From assembly GCF_000300235.2 (NCBI RefSeq), contig NZ_CP004388.1:2213501-2277500 (forward strand): 64,000 nucleotides of DNA, given 5' to 3'. Below the pieces are notes generated by a model. That model saw only the letters and a list, made by a program, of their open reading frames with translations, was not told the origin of the DNA and did not search any database. Below are positions 8,536-18,958 of this stretch, piece after piece (within the stretch, counting starts at the first letter, position 1; the number at the start of each line of letters is the position of its first letter). Source of the stretch: Thalassospira xiamenensis M-5 = DSM 17429. Its GTDB lineage: Bacteria > Pseudomonadota > Alphaproteobacteria > Rhodospirillales > Thalassospiraceae. Position numbers and translations under genes: made by a program.

Positions 8536-9714
8536 TTACCCTGTCACACTTCGCATGGACCGTCGCAGGATGTCGGTCACCGGCACCAGAACAAATCCCT
8601 TGGCCTGAATGGCGGGAATCCATTTTTGCAGGGCTTCCAGCGTAAGGTCGCGCGGATGGCCAATCGCAATCGCAAATCCCTGATTGGTGGCAACTTTTTC
8701 AGTCCGGGCCAGCATTTCGGCAATTTTGGTGGCATCATCGGCGTCATCAATGAACACGTCGCGCTCAAGCGCCGGGACATCATATTGGCGTGCCATCGAA
8801 AATCCGACCGACTTGGCACTGGTTTTGGAATCAAGGAACAGAAGCCCGCGTGATTTCATCACCTCCATCACCACCTGCATGCGTTCCGGATCGGATGTGA
8901 ATTTGCTGCCCATGTGATTATTCACACCGACATAGCCATCAAACCGGTCCAGCATCCAGGTCATCTCGCCCAATATCTTGTCGCGGTCAAATCCGGTGCG
9001 CAACGCATGCGGACCTGGATCGACCAATGCCGACGACGGCTCCATCGGCATATGAAGCATCACTTCATGCCCCCGCCCGCGCGCATCATTCACCTGACGC
9101 TGAAGGTCGCGCGCATAGGGCAGATAGGAAATCGTCACCGGCCCGGGCAGCCCTATAGTGCGCGCCGTGCGCGGCTGATCAAGGCCCGCATCATCAATCA
9201 CAATCGCGATAACCGGTGCGGTTCCCGTATCGGGGGTAAGGGCTGCGAATTTCTGCCATGGCGGCGGACCATCACTATGCGCGCCCCCGCTGATCCCGCC
9301 GGTATCGGGCGACACGGCAGGTTCAGGCGACTTTGTGACCGGTGCCTTCTGCGGTTGTCTGGTTTCGGGCGCAGTTTTTTCACCCGGCACACGTTCACCG
9401 ACCATATATCCGGTCCGGTCGCGATTGCCGTTGCTTTCGCTGAAATCATAATTGCGGCTTTCCGGTACCGGGGCCGGTGTCGGCGTATATTCCGGTTCGG
9501 AATTTGCGGCCCGTTCGCCAAGATCACGCGATGCGCGATCCAGCTCAAGCATACTGCCTGCTGCAATGAATGCCGAAATGGTCCCCGCAACAATCGCACC
9601 GCCCAGCATGAAACGGCCAATGCCGCCCGATTTTCTTTTCGGTGCAGCCTTGCTACGGCCTGTTTTTCGCGGTGCCGCTTTTTTCTTTTTGGCGGGTTGT
9701 GCCCGGCGTGCCAC
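8536..9714 (-). CDS. Divergent polysaccharide deacetylase family protein (YibQ-like)
   Basis: The 392-residue product has a basic Lys/Ala-rich N-terminus (1-30), one membrane segment at about 31-52, a long Pro/Ser/Glu-rich linker to about 155, and a C-terminal NodB-like domain. That domain carries VIAIVIDDAGLD, EVMLHMPMEP, NNHMGSKFTSD and AIAIGHPRDLT. This matches the divergent polysaccharide deacetylase family (Pfam Polysacc_deac_2, E. coli YibQ), whose substrate is not firmly known. The layout suggests an anchored enzyme facing the periplasm. It is divergent from trpG. GC content and codon use look like the host, unlike the hscC cassette downstream of it. Confidence 0.88.
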   Translation of the reverse strand: MARRAQPAKKKKAAPRKTGRSKAAPKRKSGGIGRFMLGGAIVAGTISAFIAAGSMLELDRASRDLGERAANSEPEYTPTPAPVPESRNYDFSESNGNRDRTGYMVGERVPGEKTAPETRQPQKAPVTKSPEPAVSPDTGGISGGAHSDGPPPWQKFAALTPDTGTAPVIAIVIDDAGLDQPRTARTIGLPGPVTISYLPYARDLQRQVNDARGRGHEVMLHMPMEPSSALVDPGPHALRTGFDRDKILGEMTWMLDRFDGYVGVNNHMGSKFTSDPERMQVVMEVMKSRGLLFLDSKTSAKSVGFSMARQYDVPALERDVFIDDADDATKIAEMLARTEKVATNQGFAIAIGHPRDLTLEALQKWIPAIQAKGFVLVPVTDILRRSMRSVTG

Positions 9715-9881
9715 GCTCTGGTCTCCAGTCTCGTTTGCTGGGTCGTGTTACCCATATGGTGATTATACGCCAATTATCCCGGCTTGTGTTTGGAAGCTTT
9801 TAAACCCGATCAGGTTAGCACCCTGTTAAAGCCGCAAACAAAGACCGCAAACAATGGCAGGAAAATGGTTTTTGCAATCGC

Positions 9882-9909
9882 TTGACGTAGCGGCAATGCC
9901 GTTTATTCT
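9882..9909 (+). promoter_or_regulatory. Putative sigma-70 promoter of trpG with a dyad in the spacer
   Basis: TTGACG (9882-9887) and TATTCT (9904-9909) are separated by 16 bases, 35 bases before the trpG start. A perfect dyad, CGGCA-A-TGCCG (9891-9901), fills the spacer and could be an operator or coincidence. Confidence 0.6.
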
Positions 9910-9943
9910 CTGCCCGATCTGATATTCACAGCCCGGCGCCACG

Positions 9944-10516
9944 ATGTATCTCCTCATCGATAATTACGACAGCTTCACATTCAATCTGTGGCACTATCTG
10001 CGCGAACTCGGTCCCGAGGTCGACGTCCGCCGCAATGATGAAATCTCGGTTGATGATGCGCTGGCTTTAAAGCCCGAAGGCATCGTGATCTCGCCCGGTC
10101 CCTGCGATCCGGATCGCGCGGGTATCTGTCTTGATCTGATCAGGGCATCGGCGGGCAAGGTTAAGCTGCTTGGCGTCTGCCTTGGTCATCAGGGCATCGG
10201 TCAGGCCTTTGGCGGCAATGTCGTGCGCGCGCCCGAATGCATGCATGGCAAAACCGATGCGATGGTGCACGAAGGCAAAAGCGTGTTTAACGGCCTGCCA
10301 AGCCCGTTTGAAGCGACCCGTTACCATTCATTGGTTGTTGATCGCGCAACCCTGCCCGATTGCCTTGAAATCACGGCGGAAAACGGGGATGGTCTGATTA
10401 TGGGGCTGCGTCACAAACAGCATCAAATTCATGGTGTGCAGTTCCATCCCGAAAGCATCGCATCCGAACATGGCCATGCCCTTTTGAAGAATTTTATAGA
10501 CTTCCCCGGCGCATGA
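9944..10516 (+). CDS. trpG: Anthranilate synthase component II (glutamine amidotransferase)
   Basis: TrpG releases ammonia from glutamine and delivers it to TrpE. The 190-residue class I amidotransferase has the nucleophile Cys79 in LLGVCLGHQ, His168 and Glu170 in QFHPESIAS, and the oxyanion motif SPGPCDPD. As in other bacteria without a separate pabA, it may also serve aminodeoxychorismate synthase; nothing here decides that. It leads trpG-trpD-trpC-moaC, all in one direction with short or overlapping junctions. It has its own promoter, so trpE and trpGDC look like separate transcription units. Confidence 0.96.
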   Translation: MYLLIDNYDSFTFNLWHYLRELGPEVDVRRNDEISVDDALALKPEGIVISPGPCDPDRAGICLDLIRASAGKVKLLGVCLGHQGIGQAFGGNVVRAPECMHGKTDAMVHEGKSVFNGLPSPFEATRYHSLVVDRATLPDCLEITAENGDGLIMGLRHKQHQIHGVQFHPESIASEHGHALLKNFIDFPGA

Positions 10517-10549
10517 AACCGCACCGGAACGCTAACCGAGGAAACCCGC

Positions 10550-11584
10550 ATGTCGACTGAATATGACCTGAAGCCGATCCTGGCCAAAGTCGCAAATGGC
10601 GAAAAACTGAACGAAGAACAGGCCGAACAGGCCTTCGACGTTCTGATGTCCGGTCAGGCAACGCCGTCGCAGATGGGGGCTTTCCTGATGGCGCTACGCC
10701 TGCGCGGCGAAACGGTCGATGAAATCACCGGGGCGGCGCGTGTCATGCGCTCCAAGGCGACCGGCATTATCGCCCCGCCCAATGCGGTTGATACCTGTGG
10801 TACTGGTGGCGATGGCAGCGGCACCTTCAATATCTCGACCGGGGCGGCAATCGTTGCGGCGGCCTGCGGCGCCATCGTTGCCAAGCACGGCAACCGCGCG
10901 GCGTCGTCAAAATCGGGATCGGCCGATGTTCTGATGGCGCTTGGCGTCAATCTCGATGCCGATATGGCGCTTCTTGAAAAGGCGCTAAAGGAAATCAATC
11001 TGTGCTTCATGATGGCAACGCGCCATCACTCGGCCGTGCGTCACGTGATGCCGACCCGCGTTGAAATGGGCACGCGCACGATCTTCAACCTGCTGGGACC
11101 GCTGGCCAACCCGGCCAAAACCAAACGCCAGGTCATGGGTGTTTTCGCCCGTGAATGGGTCGAACCGATTGCCCATGTGCTGAACCGCCTTGGTTCCGAA
11201 CATGCATGGGTTGTCTATGGTCATAGCGGCCTTGATGAAATTTCAACAACCGGCCCGACCTTTGTCGCCGAAGTCAAAAACGGCGCAGTCACGACCTTTG
11301 AAATCAACCCCGAAGATTACGGCCTTGAAATCGTCACCCTTGATGCGCTTAAAGGCGGCCACGCCCAGACAAACGCGCAGGCCATTCTCGATCTTCTTGC
11401 CGGTAAAAAAAGCGCCTATCGCGATATCGTTCTGCTGAATGCCGCAGCCGCCCTTGTGGTGACCGACATCGCAACCGATCTTGCCGATGGCATCGCAAAG
11501 GCCCGCACCGCAATCGATTCCGGCAAAGCCGCAGAAACCTTGCAGGCACTAGTCCGCATTTCCAATCAGGGGACCGCAGCGTGA
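10550..11584 (+). CDS. trpD: Anthranilate phosphoribosyltransferase
   Basis: TrpD transfers the phosphoribosyl group of PRPP to anthranilate, the second step of tryptophan synthesis. The 344-residue product carries the family signatures [17 protein letters not shown] for PRPP binding and [18 protein letters not shown], then [16 protein letters not shown]. It starts 33 bases after trpG with a GAGGAAA ribosome-binding site seven bases before the ATG, and overlaps the trpC start by four bases. The overlap is consistent with translational coupling. Confidence 0.97.
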   Translation: MSTEYDLKPILAKVANGEKLNEEQAEQAFDVLMSGQATPSQMGAFLMALRLRGETVDEITGAARVMRSKATGIIAPPNAVDTCGTGGDGSGTFNISTGAAIVAAACGAIVAKHGNRAASSKSGSADVLMALGVNLDADMALLEKALKEINLCFMMATRHHSAVRHVMPTRVEMGTRTIFNLLGPLANPAKTKRQVMGVFAREWVEPIAHVLNRLGSEHAWVVYGHSGLDEISTTGPTFVAEVKNGAVTTFEINPEDYGLEIVTLDALKGGHAQTNAQAILDLLAGKKSAYRDIVLLNAAAALVVTDIATDLADGIAKARTAIDSGKAAETLQALVRISNQGTAA

Positions 11585-12378
11585 GCGACGTACTCGAACG
11601 TATCTGTAAGGACAAACGCGACCACATCGCCGCCTGCAAGGCGCGAAAGTCACTTGCCGACCTCGAAACCGCAGCCAGATCACAATCCGCACCGCGCGGC
11701 TTTATCAGGGCGCTTGAAACATCGGTTGCGGATGGTCGTTACGGCCTGATTGCCGAGATTAAAAAGGCATCCCCGTCCAAGGGCCTGATCCGCCCGGATT
11801 TCAATCCGCCCGTTCTGGCGCAAGCCTACAAGGCCGGTGGGGCAAGTTGCCTGTCGGTCCTGACCGACATCCCCTATTTCCAGGGCGATGACAGCTATCT
11901 GATCGCGGCACGTAGCGCGGTTGATCTGCCGGTCCTGCGCAAGGATTTCATGCTTGATCCCTATCAGGTGACCGAAGCCCGGGCCCTTGGTGCCGATTGC
12001 ATCCTTCTGATCATGGCCGCCCTCGAAGACGCCCGGGCCGCCGAGCTTGAAGACGCCGCAAACAGCCTTGGCATGGATGTCCTGATCGAGGTGCACAACG
12101 CCCCGGAACTCGAACGCGCCCTGAAACTGAAATCAAAGCTGCTTGGCGTTAACAACCGCAATCTGAAAACGCTGGAAGTCTCCCTGACCACGACCGAAGA
12201 ACTCGCTGGTATGGTTGATGACAGCCGGATGCTGGTCGCCGAAAGCGGCCTGTTCACGCACGATGACCTCGCCCGCATGGCAAAGGTCGGCGCGCAATGC
12301 TTCCTGATCGGCGAAAGCCTGATGCGTCAGGACGACGTCACCGCCGCCACCCGTAATATTCTTGGCCTCGCGGCCTGA
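11581..12378 (+). CDS. trpC: Indole-3-glycerol phosphate synthase
   Basis: TrpC closes the indole ring in tryptophan synthesis, producing indole-3-glycerol phosphate. The 265-residue TIM barrel has the catalytic Lys in [12 protein letters not shown], the second Lys in [13 protein letters not shown], the Glu in DVLIEVHN and [11 protein letters not shown]. It is not fused to a TrpF domain. It starts with GTG in a four-base overlap with the trpD stop and is followed 20 bases later by moaC. Confidence 0.97.
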   Translation: MSDVLERICKDKRDHIAACKARKSLADLETAARSQSAPRGFIRALETSVADGRYGLIAEIKKASPSKGLIRPDFNPPVLAQAYKAGGASCLSVLTDIPYFQGDDSYLIAARSAVDLPVLRKDFMLDPYQVTEARALGADCILLIMAALEDARAAELEDAANSLGMDVLIEVHNAPELERALKLKSKLLGVNNRNLKTLEVSLTTTEELAGMVDDSRMLVAESGLFTHDDLARMAKVGAQCFLIGESLMRQDDVTAATRNILGLAA

Positions 12379-12398
12379 TAACGGAACAAGACACAGGC

Positions 12399-12878
12399 AT
12401 GGCAGACAAACTTTCGCATATCGACGCTGCTGGTAATGCCGTCATGGTCGATATTTCGGCCAAGACCGATACCGCGCGCGTCGCCATCGCAAAGGGCCGT
12501 GTCCTGATGTCGGCGGAAACGGCCCGGCTGATTGCCGAACGCGGCCATAAAAAGGGCGACGTTCTTGGTATCGCCCAGCTTGCCGGGATTATGGGGGCCA
12601 AGAAAACCGCTGACCTGATCCCGCTTTGCCATCCCCTGCCTCTAACCTCGGCCGAAGTCACGCTGGAACTCGCAACTGACACCGATGCGGTAGATATTGT
12701 CGCGACATGCAAAACCACCGGCAAAACCGGGGTGGAAATGGAAGCCCTGACCGCCGTTTCCGTTACCGCACTTACCGTGTTCGATATGTGCAAGGCGGTC
12801 GATAAAGCCATGCGGATTACCGATATTCGCGTTGTCCACAAGGAAGGCGGAAAGTCGGGTACTTTCACCGCCGACTGA
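12399..12878 (+). CDS. moaC: Cyclic pyranopterin monophosphate synthase
   Basis: MoaC acts after MoaA in molybdenum cofactor synthesis, making cyclic pyranopterin monophosphate. The 159-residue product has the family motifs [32 protein letters not shown] and [19 protein letters not shown], with the active-site Lys in the C-terminal HKEGGKSG. It sits at the end of the trp operon. moaC beside trpC is a familiar alphaproteobacterial arrangement, though moeA, often next, is absent here. Confidence 0.96.
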   Translation: MADKLSHIDAAGNAVMVDISAKTDTARVAIAKGRVLMSAETARLIAERGHKKGDVLGIAQLAGIMGAKKTADLIPLCHPLPLTSAEVTLELATDTDAVDIVATCKTTGKTGVEMEALTAVSVTALTVFDMCKAVDKAMRITDIRVVHKEGGKSGTFTAD

Positions 12879-12952
12879 TCCCTGGAAATACCCAAATTTC
12901 GTTTCTTGACCGAAAGAATGCCCTTAAACGGTGATTTTTCGGGTTGTGGTGC

Positions 12953-12981
12953 TTGACGAACAAGCAGAACCAAAGTAGAAC
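12953..12981 (+). promoter_or_regulatory. lexA promoter overlapped by a GAAC-type SOS operator
   Basis: TTGACG (12953-12958), a 17-base spacer and TAGAAC (12976-12981) form a good sigma-70 promoter. Three direct GAAC copies lie across it at 12958-12961, 12967-12970 and 12978-12981. The last two are spaced by seven bases, which is the alphaproteobacterial LexA box. LexA bound here would cover both promoter elements, consistent with autorepression. Confidence 0.82.
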
Positions 12982-13025
12982 ATTTATGTATTCGGTTTGT
13001 TCTTATTACTGGTTCGGAAAAAATC

Positions 13026-13733
13026 ATGCTGACGCGCAAGCAATACGAATTGCTGGTCTATATCGATAATTACCTTCGCGATCATGGCATCTCGCCCTCT
13101 TTTGACGAGATGAAAGAAGCCCTGAGCCTGAAATCCAAATCCGGCATTCATCGCCTGATCACCGGGCTTGAGGAACGCGGTTTTATTCGCCGTCTCGCCC
13201 ATCGGGCCCGCGCGCTCGAAGTCCTGCGTCTTCCCGATAATAATGATGACGACGCGGCGGAAACGCCCAACAATGTTACCTCTATCGCCTCCGCGCGAAA
13301 GGCTGCGCATCGGCCGGCAACCGTGCCTTCGGCCTTTTCGGAATCGGGTGAATCCGTTTCCCTGCCGCTGTTTGGCCGGATTGCGGCGGGTACCCCGATC
13401 GAAGCCCTTCGCGATCAGACCACAATGGTGCAGGTCCCGGCAGCGCTTCTGGGAACCGGCGATCACTATGCGCTTGAAGTTTCCGGTGATTCGATGATCG
13501 ATGCCGGTATTCTCGATGGCGACACCGTCCTGATCCAGCGTTGCGAACAGGCCAATGATGGCTCCATCGTTGTCGCACTGGTCGACGACGCCGAAGCCAC
13601 TCTGAAACGCCTGAAACGTGGCCGTGGCGAAGTTCTGCTGGAACCGGCCAATGCGCGTTATGAAACACGCGCGCTGTCGCCTGATCGTGTCCGCATTCAG
13701 GGACGTCTGATCGGTTTGCTCCGCCAATACTGA
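13026..13733 (+). CDS. lexA: SOS response repressor LexA
   Basis: LexA represses DNA-damage genes until RecA stimulates its self-cleavage. The 235-residue product has an N-terminal winged helix-turn-helix (1-67; [22 protein letters not shown]). An extended linker of about 40 residues follows, then a peptidase S24 domain. The cleavage site is Ala121-Gly122 in [11 protein letters not shown], the catalytic Ser156 is in [10 protein letters not shown] and Lys194 in ATLKRLKRG. The start follows the operator-bearing promoter by 45 bases. A terminator shared with the converging comEC follows. Confidence 0.97.
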   Translation: MLTRKQYELLVYIDNYLRDHGISPSFDEMKEALSLKSKSGIHRLITGLEERGFIRRLAHRARALEVLRLPDNNDDDAAETPNNVTSIASARKAAHRPATVPSAFSESGESVSLPLFGRIAAGTPIEALRDQTTMVQVPAALLGTGDHYALEVSGDSMIDAGILDGDTVLIQRCEQANDGSIVVALVDDAEATLKRLKRGRGEVLLEPANARYETRALSPDRVRIQGRLIGLLRQY

Positions 13734-13765
13734 TAGAATACCGAATAAACCGAACAAACCGAAAG

Positions 13766-13798
13766 AAACGCCGTCGGCCTTGCCTGGCGGCGTTTTTT
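13766..13798 (+). terminator. Terminator between lexA and comEC
   Basis: AACGCCG (13767-13773) pairs with CGGCGTT (13788-13794) and six T follow. It serves lexA and reaches into the comEC stop codon, so it may act in both directions. Confidence 0.8.
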
Positions 13799-15962
13799 AT
13801 TTGACCACCCTGCCCCCGATGATAATCCACGGCCAGATGCCGGACGTTTCACGCACGGTTTCGATCACCGGGGCGGCATCGGGCCGCAACGCAATCAATA
13901 CGCCCCCCTGCCACCATAACAGGTCATCATCGATGACAGTCACATCCGGCGCACAGATATCACGCGGCATATCGCGTTTCAGGCTGATGATCATATCGCC
14001 ATGGCGGCATGCATAGAACGGATTGGCAAGATCATTGGCAATGATCACCTGCCGTCCGGCGATCCTGACGGAACAAACCGTTGCGTCGCATTTTTCGATG
14101 ACATTGCCGGCATCATGATCGGCGATACCAAATCGCGCCATCCAGACCGACTGCTGAAAATCCGAAATGCCTTCGGGCAGGACAAGTTTGTCGCGCACCC
14201 TGTCGCGAATTGCCCAGCTTTCCTGATCCCCCGAAACCAGAATATCCGCCGGGCGATACAGGATTTGCGCCGCAATCGCCACGCATAGCGGAATGACAGC
14301 AAACCGGGCAATCGCGTTCCCTCGCCAGACCAGCCACCAGGCCATCGCCATCATGATGCCGATGGCAAATACGGCACTAAACTGCTCGACATGCCAAAGC
14401 CCCCAGGCCTGATCGGCGGCAAGGCTTGCGGTTTCAATCAACAATGTCAGTCCCGGCTTCATCAACCACAATGCCAGTCCCCCGGCTCCGAACGGCATCA
14501 GAACAAGCGTCGCCACAATCAGCGGCATCACCCAGAACGCCATCACCGGAATGGCAATCAGGTTGGACACGATCCCGATCATCGAAATCCGCCCGAAATG
14601 AAACCCGATGATCGGCGCGGTCACCGCCGTAACCAGCAACCCGGTCATCACCAGCCCGGCAAAAAACAGCCAAAGCCGGAATAGCCATGACCGATCCCCC
14701 GACTTGTCAAACCATCGCCTGCCCGGACCATCATAAAACGCTACCAGAACCGACACCGCCGCAAAGGAAAGCTGAAAGCTTGGCCCCAAGACCGCATCGG
14801 GCCGCAGGATCAGAACAACCAGCGCCGCAAACGCCACCAGCCGCAACGATATCGCCCGCCGATCCAGCAGCAACGCAATCCAGACAATCGTCAACGTCAC
14901 AAAGGCACGCTGCGTCGGCACACTGGCCCCTGACAGGCCAAGATAGATCCCCGCTGACACCATCGCCCCGATAGCCGCCCATTTCTTGATCGGAAACCGC
15001 AGCGCAAGGGCGGGAATGGCCGCCATGCCAAACCGCAGGAAAAAGAAAACCGTCCCGCTTAAAAGCCCCATATGCAGCCCGGAAATCGCCAGAAGATGCG
15101 CCAATCCCGATTTGCGAAGATCATCGGCAATTTCCGCACTGACATCGCCCCGTTCGCCGACAATCAATGCCTTGGCAATCCCGGCCTCTGCGCCGGTAAG
15201 GCTCTGATCGATTGCCGTCATGATCGTCAGGCGCAGACTTTCGATCCGGTCCGAAACCGGCTGCATCATTCCTGTTTCGGCCTTCTTGGTCACACTATAT
15301 TTATGGCCGAAAACAAACCCGGTCGCCCCGATCCCGTCCAGATATAATCCGCGTGAAAAATCCGGGTCGCCCGGCACGGACGCCGCGCGCAACGGAAACA
15401 GCCGCGCCGTTGCCACGATATGATCCCCGACGGAAAGCTCATCGCCACCTGGAAGGCTCAATCGCACCTTCCAGTCAAATGCCCGGTCCTCAAGCCCCGC
15501 GATCCGCATTGGTGCCACGGTCATGCGCATCCGCCCGCCCCGTGGCTCCAGAAGCGTGATGTCGCCCTCGATCTCTGTCATGTAAAGCGTCTTGGTCAGA
15601 AGCCCGGATGGCGCCCTTTCAAGATGGATGGATGCAATCAGCAACCCGCCACAAAAAACCGCCAGCAGCAGAATGCCAAAGAATGGCAAAACCCAGCGTC
15701 GCGAAATCCACAATCCGGACAGCAAAAGAATCACCGCTAGGCCGCTTTGCTGTACCGTCAGGCGCGCAGGAAGTGAAAAATACGCCGCACATCCCAACCC
15801 GAAGAATATAACCGTGCACAGGATCCAGGAATTTCTGCGCGCGGCCAACAACAATCCTGTTTGCGAAAATATTCTCGCAACATATTGATTTTTATTAATT
15901 CCATCACGACTTATTCGACGAATGTACAATAGCCTGCCCGACGCACAGTTTCTATCTATCAT
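13797..15962 (-). CDS. comEC: ComEC/Rec2 family competence membrane protein
   Basis: ComEC forms the inner-membrane channel for single-stranded DNA in natural transformation. The product of up to 721 residues begins with hydrophobic segments and a soluble DUF4131-like region containing IEGDITLLEPRGGRMRM. The Competence core follows with AKALIVGERGDVS, SGLAHLLAISGLHMGLLSG and GASVPTQRAFVTLTIVW, and many membrane helices run to about residue 570. The C-terminal soluble part shows no HxHxDH metal site, so any metallo-beta-lactamase domain is degenerate or absent, as seen in many alphaproteobacterial forms. The exact start is uncertain; a later start such as the Met/Val codons before LLLAARRNSW is possible. 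It is divergent from gltX with only 93 bp between them. Confidence 0.88.
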   Translation of the reverse strand: MIDRNCASGRLLYIRRISRDGINKNQYVARIFSQTGLLLAARRNSWILCTVIFFGLGCAAYFSLPARLTVQQSGLAVILLLSGLWISRRWVLPFFGILLLAVFCGGLLIASIHLERAPSGLLTKTLYMTEIEGDITLLEPRGGRMRMTVAPMRIAGLEDRAFDWKVRLSLPGGDELSVGDHIVATARLFPLRAASVPGDPDFSRGLYLDGIGATGFVFGHKYSVTKKAETGMMQPVSDRIESLRLTIMTAIDQSLTGAEAGIAKALIVGERGDVSAEIADDLRKSGLAHLLAISGLHMGLLSGTVFFFLRFGMAAIPALALRFPIKKWAAIGAMVSAGIYLGLSGASVPTQRAFVTLTIVWIALLLDRRAISLRLVAFAALVVLILRPDAVLGPSFQLSFAAVSVLVAFYDGPGRRWFDKSGDRSWLFRLWLFFAGLVMTGLLVTAVTAPIIGFHFGRISMIGIVSNLIAIPVMAFWVMPLIVATLVLMPFGAGGLALWLMKPGLTLLIETASLAADQAWGLWHVEQFSAVFAIGIMMAMAWWLVWRGNAIARFAVIPLCVAIAAQILYRPADILVSGDQESWAIRDRVRDKLVLPEGISDFQQSVWMARFGIADHDAGNVIEKCDATVCSVRIAGRQVIIANDLANPFYACRHGDMIISLKRDMPRDICAPDVTVIDDDLLWWQGGVLIALRPDAAPVIETVRETSGIWPWIIIGGRVVK

Positions 15963-16055
15963 CGGCTGTGGTGCAACACCGCCGCATATGTGTTATAGCG
16001 TGCACGCCAAAAGTCATTACGACAAGCAACAACATCCAGCCAACGGATAGAGTGA

Positions 16056-17465
16056 ATGACGGTTGTTACCCGTTTTGCCCCGTCTCCGACCGGGTTTCTG
16101 CATATCGGCGGCGCACGCACCGCCCTTTATAACTGGCTTTATGCCAAACACACCGGCGGCAAATTCCTGCTGCGCATCGAAGACACCGACCGGGAACGGT
16201 CCACCCCCGAAGCCGTCGAAGCCATCTTTGATGGGCTAAGCTGGCTTGGCCTGACCGCAGACGAAGAACCGACCTTCCAGTTCGCCCGTCGCGACCGCCA
16301 CGCCGAAGTCGCCCATGAACTGATCAAGGCTGGAAAAGCCTATTATTGCTATTGCTCGCAGCAAGAACTTCAGGAAATGCGCGAAAAGGCCCGCGCCGAA
16401 GGCCGCCCGATGAAATATGACGGCACCTGGCGCGACCGCGATGCATCCGACGCCCCGGCTGGCGTCAAGCCTGTCGTGCGTCTGAAGGCACCGCAGGACG
16501 GCGATGCCGTGATTTCCGATCAGGTACAGGGCGATGTCCGAGTTGCCAATGAACAGCTTGACGATTACGTTATTCTGCGTGGCGATGGCACCCCGACCTA
16601 TATGCTGTCGGTCGTTGTCGATGACCACGATATGGGCATTACTCACGTGATCCGTGGCGATGACCATCTGACCAATGCGTTTCGCCAGAAGGCGCTTTAC
16701 GACGCTATGGGATGGGATGTCCCGACCTTTGCCCATATTCCGCTGATCCACGGCCCGGACGGCGCCAAGCTGTCCAAACGCCATGGTGCGCTGGGTGTTG
16801 ATGCCTATCGCGATGAAATGGGTTTCCTGCCCGAAGCCGTGAACAACTACCTGCTGCGTCTTGGCTGGGGTCACGGGGACGAGGAAATCATCTCCCAGGA
16901 ACAGGCCATTGAATGGTTTGACATCAAAGATGTTGGCAAGGGTGCGGCACGTTTCGACTTTGCCAAATTGACCAACCTGAATGGCGTTTATCTGCGCCAA
17001 GCGGATGATACCCGCCTTGCAAACGACATTGCACCGCTGATCGCAAAACAGATTGGCGTCGATGCAATTGACGCAGCGCAAAAAGAAATCTTGATCAAAG
17101 GCATGTCAGGGCTTAAAGAAAGAGCCAAGACACTCATCGAGCTCGCCGACTCTTCGGCCTTCTATGTTACGGACGGCGTCATGTCGTTTAACGAGAAAGC
17201 TCAGTCCCTGATTGATAGCGCCCCCGAAGGCCTATTTGCCGAACTGGCAAAGGAACTCGACGCGCTTGAAAGCTGGACCGAAGAGAACGTTGACGCAAGC
17301 GTTCGCAACATTGCCGAAAAACTCGATCAGAAGCTCGGCAAAGTCGCGCAGCCCTTGCGGGCCGTGCTCACCGGTTCCAACTCATCGCCTGGCATCTTCG
17401 AAGTAATGATCGTGCTTGGCAAATCCCAAACGCTGAAACGCATCCGCAAATTCGATGCCCAATAA
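16056..17465 (+). CDS. gltX: Glutamyl-tRNA synthetase
   Basis: The enzyme charges tRNA-Glu and, in many alphaproteobacteria, also tRNA-Gln for later amidation. The 469-residue class I synthetase has the HIGH-type motif in [18 protein letters not shown] near the N-terminus and the KMSKS-type motif [10 protein letters not shown] in the middle. An all-alpha anticodon-binding domain occupies the C-terminal third. The start is supported by an ATAGAG purine-rich stretch just upstream of the ATG. It is followed by gltA, 110 bases on, with no clear terminator between them. Confidence 0.95.
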   Translation: MTVVTRFAPSPTGFLHIGGARTALYNWLYAKHTGGKFLLRIEDTDRERSTPEAVEAIFDGLSWLGLTADEEPTFQFARRDRHAEVAHELIKAGKAYYCYCSQQELQEMREKARAEGRPMKYDGTWRDRDASDAPAGVKPVVRLKAPQDGDAVISDQVQGDVRVANEQLDDYVILRGDGTPTYMLSVVVDDHDMGITHVIRGDDHLTNAFRQKALYDAMGWDVPTFAHIPLIHGPDGAKLSKRHGALGVDAYRDEMGFLPEAVNNYLLRLGWGHGDEEIISQEQAIEWFDIKDVGKGAARFDFAKLTNLNGVYLRQADDTRLANDIAPLIAKQIGVDAIDAAQKEILIKGMSGLKERAKTLIELADSSAFYVTDGVMSFNEKAQSLIDSAPEGLFAELAKELDALESWTEENVDASVRNIAEKLDQKLGKVAQPLRAVLTGSNSSPGIFEVMIVLGKSQTLKRIRKFDAQ

Positions 17466-17575
17466 CAGCGTAAAATAAAAAACTTAAACACTGAATTTGC
17501 GCTTTGTGCGCCGCAGCACTATGCTGCACACAACTTGAAAACCGTGTTCGTTCAAACAGGGAAGGAAAAATAGTC

Positions 17576-18883
17576 ATGGCTCAGAATTCCAAGACTTCCC
17601 ACACCGTGACACTGACCGACAATGCCACTGGCAAGTCGATCGAATTGCCGGTGATCGAGGGTAGCGTTGGTCCGTCTGTAATCGACATTCGGAAACTCTA
17701 CTCCGAAACCGGATATTTCACCTATGACCCGGGCTTCACCTCGACCGGCTCCTGCCAGTCCGAGCTGACCTATATTGACGGCGATGTCGGCATCCTGCGT
17801 CACCGCGGCTATGCCATTGATGAGCTTGCCGAACAATCCGATTTCCTCGAAGTTTGCTATTTGCTGATTTACGGCGATCTGCCGAATGCAAAAGACAAGG
17901 CGCAATTTGAAAATGACATCACCATGCACACCATGGTGCATGAGCAGATGCGCAATTTCTATAACGGTTTCCGCCGCGACGCCCACCCGATGGCCATTAT
18001 GTGCGGTGTGGTTGGCGCGATGTCTGCTTTCTATCATGACAGCACCGACATCAACGACCCGAACCAGCGCCTGATCTCGGCCTATCGCCTGATCGCGAAA
18101 ATGCCGACCATCGCTGCGATGGCGTATAAATACTCGATCGGTCAGCCGTTCCGTTATCCGAACAACAAACTCGGCTATGCAGAAAACTTCCTGCAAATGA
18201 TGTTCGGCAACCCGTGCGAAGACTATGAAGTCAACCCGGTCCTCGCGCGCGCAATGGATCGTATCCTGATCCTTCATGCCGACCACGAACAGAACGCATC
18301 GACCTCGACCGTCCGTCTGGCCGGTTCTTCTGGGGCAAATCCGTTTGCATGTATCGCTGCCGGTATTGCCTCCCTCTGGGGTCCGGCACATGGCGGTGCG
18401 AACGAAGCCGTTCTGAAAATGCTCAACGAAATCGGCGATGTGAAAAACATTCCGGAATTCGTCAACAAGGCAAAAGACAAGAACGATCCGTTCCGTCTGA
18501 TGGGCTTTGGTCACCGGGTTTACAAAAACTACGACCCGCGCGCCAAGGTCATGCAGGAAACCTGCCACGAAGTTCTCAAGGAACTCAATGTACAGGACCC
18601 ACTGCTTGACGTTGCACAGGAACTCGAACGCATCGCACGCGAAGACGAGTACTTCATCGAGAAGAAACTCTATCCGAACGTCGATTTCTATTCGGGCATC
18701 ATCTTCAAGGCGATGGGCATCCCGGAAAGCATGTTCACCGTGCTGTTCGCAGTTGCCCGTACCGTCGGCTGGATTGCCCAGTGGAAAGAAATGATCGAAG
18801 ATCCGTCGCAGAAAATCGGCCGTCCGCGCCAGTTGTTCACCGGTGTTTCCGAACGTCCGTTCGTTCCGGTCAACAAGCGTTAA
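17576..18883 (+). CDS. gltA: Citrate synthase
   Basis: Citrate synthase condenses acetyl-CoA and oxaloacetate at the entry to the TCA cycle. The 435-residue product belongs to the hexameric type II Gram-negative form. Catalytic residues lie in [28 protein letters not shown] and [11 protein letters not shown] longer frame begins at 17504, but the ATG at 17576 has GGGAAGGAAAA just upstream and gives the usual N-terminus ([13 protein letters not shown]). A terminator follows at once. Confidence 0.97.
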   Translation: MAQNSKTSHTVTLTDNATGKSIELPVIEGSVGPSVIDIRKLYSETGYFTYDPGFTSTGSCQSELTYIDGDVGILRHRGYAIDELAEQSDFLEVCYLLIYGDLPNAKDKAQFENDITMHTMVHEQMRNFYNGFRRDAHPMAIMCGVVGAMSAFYHDSTDINDPNQRLISAYRLIAKMPTIAAMAYKYSIGQPFRYPNNKLGYAENFLQMMFGNPCEDYEVNPVLARAMDRILILHADHEQNASTSTVRLAGSSGANPFACIAAGIASLWGPAHGGANEAVLKMLNEIGDVKNIPEFVNKAKDKNDPFRLMGFGHRVYKNYDPRAKVMQETCHEVLKELNVQDPLLDVAQELERIAREDEYFIEKKLYPNVDFYSGIIFKAMGIPESMFTVLFAVARTVGWIAQWKEMIEDPSQKIGRPRQLFTGVSERPFVPVNKR

Positions 18884-18904
18884 TCTGCGCCACGATTGAT
18901 ACAG

Positions 18905-18933
18905 AAAAGGCCCGGATCATTCCGGGCCTTTTT
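18905..18933 (+). terminator. Terminator between converging gltA and gloA
   Basis: AAAAGGCCCGGA pairs with TCCGGGCCTTTT across a four-base loop and ends in five T. The flanking A run means it can also work for the minus-strand glyoxalase gene. Confidence 0.88.
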
Positions 18934-18958
18934 GCGTTTTGATCAATTGGGTGCTGCG

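Noticed and set aside
17513-17527. Hairpin GCAGCA-CTA-TGCTGC between gltX and gltA
   Set aside because: Short stem without a T run; not a terminator and nothing supports a regulatory role.
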